Below, piece after piece: positions 12,136 through 12,533 of a DNA stretch of 12,533 nucleotides. The notes under the pieces are model-generated. The model saw only the letters and a list, made by a program, of their open reading frames with translations, ran no database searches and had not been told where the DNA came from. Origin of the DNA: Candidatus Nomurabacteria bacterium. GTDB lineage: Bacteria > Patescibacteriota > Minisyncoccia > Phycocordibacterales > UBA10002. Position 1 is the first letter of the stretch. Each line of letters starts with the position of its first letter. The translations under genes were made by a program, and so were the position numbers. Where the stretch lies: the NCBI GenBank assembly GCA_943349725.1, contig CALQZP010000028.1:1-12533 (forward strand). The letters run 5' to 3'.

Positions 12136-12165
12136 AATATAGCAAAATTGCTATACTTCTGTCAA
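12136..12165 (-). promoter_or_regulatory. higBA promoter and palindromic operator
   Basis: On the minus strand TTGACA (12160-12165), 18 bases, TATATT (12136-12141). The palindrome TATAGCAA-AA-TTGCTATA (12138-12155, 8-bp arms) fills the spacer and overlaps the -10, the expected place for HigA autorepression. Confidence 0.85.
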
Positions 12166-12205
12166 CGCCCAGTGCGTCCCAGCATGGCTGTTCGCTCGGT
12201 TTCGT

Positions 12206-12233
12206 TTGTAGCCAAACATTTTTTTGCTACCAT
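12206..12233 (+). promoter_or_regulatory. Promoter of the HicB-type relic
   Basis: TTGTAG (12206-12211), 16 bases, TACCAT (12228-12233), with the relic ATG six bases later at 12240. Same leaderless spacing as the mazEF and phd promoters. Confidence 0.5.
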
Positions 12234-12239
12234 GACTCT

Positions 12240-12358
12240 ATGCTTCAAGACTATCTCGCCACCTATCTGAAAAGGCTAAATATGAACTTATCGAAGGTGG
12301 CAAGCATTTTATGCTGAAATAAACGACCCGCCTGGGGTTTGGGCGATCGGTAAAACAA
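12240..12358 (+). pseudogene. Frameshifted HicB-type antitoxin remnant
   Basis: The first frame gives MLQDYLATYLKR and then degenerates to a stop. Shifting frame at about 12273 gives KAKYELIEGGKHF. Another shift near 12316 gives EINDPPGVWAIGKT. Joined, these follow the HicB N-terminal domain known from the family (short helix, Y-x-x-x-x-d-g-x-x-x-x-x-E-I-p-x-x-x-G-v-w-a-x-G-x-T). The C-terminal helix and any hicA partner are missing, and homology ends where the next promoter begins. Two indels and truncation make it a dead gene. Confidence 0.72.
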
Positions 12359-12360
12359 AG

Positions 12361-12389
12361 TTGCTTTTTTGACAGTTGTATGGTATCAT
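12361..12389 (+). promoter_or_regulatory. Promoter of the secreted-protein gene
   Basis: TTGCTT (12361-12366), 17 bases, TATCAT (12384-12389) preceded by TGG (extended -10). A second -35-like TTGACA lies at 12369-12374 and would suit a -10 near 12392-12397. The leader of about 37 bases contains a 12-bp tandem repeat (12407-12418 and 12419-12430; 10 of 12 identical). Confidence 0.55.
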
Positions 12390-12432
12390 TGTCATATATA
12401 GTAGTTTTAGCCTTTTAATTAGCCTTTTGCCT

Positions 12433-12533
12433 ATGAAAAAAAATTAGCCGGTGTAAGCCTCTCATTACTCGTTTTAGCTGGTTTCTCTCTCCCTTTTAGC
12501 CAGGTAGCCGCGCTCACCTCTGACCAGATAAAT
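12433..12533 (+). CDS. Start of a secreted protein, frame broken at an A8 run (partial)
   Basis: ATG 12433 is followed by eight A and reads MKKN-stop. With one more A the frame would be MKKKLAGVSLSLLVLAGFSL, then PFSQVAA and LTSDQIN, open to the window edge. That is a clear signal peptide: Lys-rich start, hydrophobic core of about 17 residues, and a probable signal peptidase site after QVAA. No alternative in-frame start exists between the upstream stop (12420-12422) and the signal peptide. Either the A-run is one base short in this sequence, or the cell makes the protein by slippage on the A-run, or the gene is dead. The mature part begins ALTSDQIN, as in exported peptidoglycan-associated proteins, but too little is visible to name it. 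Confidence 0.65.

Noticed and set aside
12072..12317. 81-codon plus-strand frame across the higB start and promoter
   Set aside because: It runs antisense through the higB start and the higBA promoter; only its last part, from 12240, is meaningful, as the HicB relic.
1..12533. UGA recoding as in some CPR groups
   Set aside because: UGA ends mazF and the RelE-like gene at family-appropriate lengths, and no in-frame UGA occurs in the conserved genes.

Overview
The window looks like a piece of a Patescibacteria/CPR genome, most likely Parcubacteria-like. This is inferred from protein character, not from a search. Supporting signs are an IleRS carrying a foreign domain insert, a glycyl-tRNA synthetase of the single-chain dimeric type, a short RecO, many small type II toxin-antitoxin (TA) modules, promoters placed directly against start codons (leaderless mRNAs), and short-word hairpin repeats in most intergenic gaps. 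UGA is used as a normal stop (for example mazF and the RelE-like gene), which argues against the recoded Gracilibacteria/Absconditabacteria.

Layout. 1-3417 (+): 3' part of ileS with a complete histidine-phosphatase domain inserted in the synthetase, then a small alpha/beta serine hydrolase, then recO. 3418-5523: an AT-rich hairpin spacer and a 650-residue membrane-anchored protein with a large beta-rich extracellular part. 5524-7512: a hairpin spacer, glyS, and a small unrecognised ORF closed by a very strong terminator. 7538-9026: a defence/accessory island. It begins with a decayed Phd antitoxin promoter copy split by a 122-bp MITE-like element with a 5-bp target duplication, followed by mazEF and an intact phd/relE-like pair. 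9027-11155: a structured non-coding stretch, tuf with a long leader, rpsJ and its terminator. 11159-11399: eight tandem 31-bp units, then a second terminator. 11466-12165 (-): a higBA-type TA pair with promoter and operator. 12240-12533 (+): a frameshifted HicB-type antitoxin relic and the start of a secreted protein whose frame is broken at a run of eight A.

The main genes serve translation (ileS, glyS, tuf, rpsJ) and repair (recO). TA modules and their debris sit between them. The strongest unusual signals are: (1) the phosphatase domain nested in IleRS; (2) two hairpin elements lying exactly in frame inside conserved genes (hydrolase and glyS), each running from a CCC codon to a GGG codon; (3) the MITE insertion with its empty-site paralogue about 0.75 kb away in the same window; (4) an EF-Tu whose switch I is lengthened and has lost the RGITI consensus.
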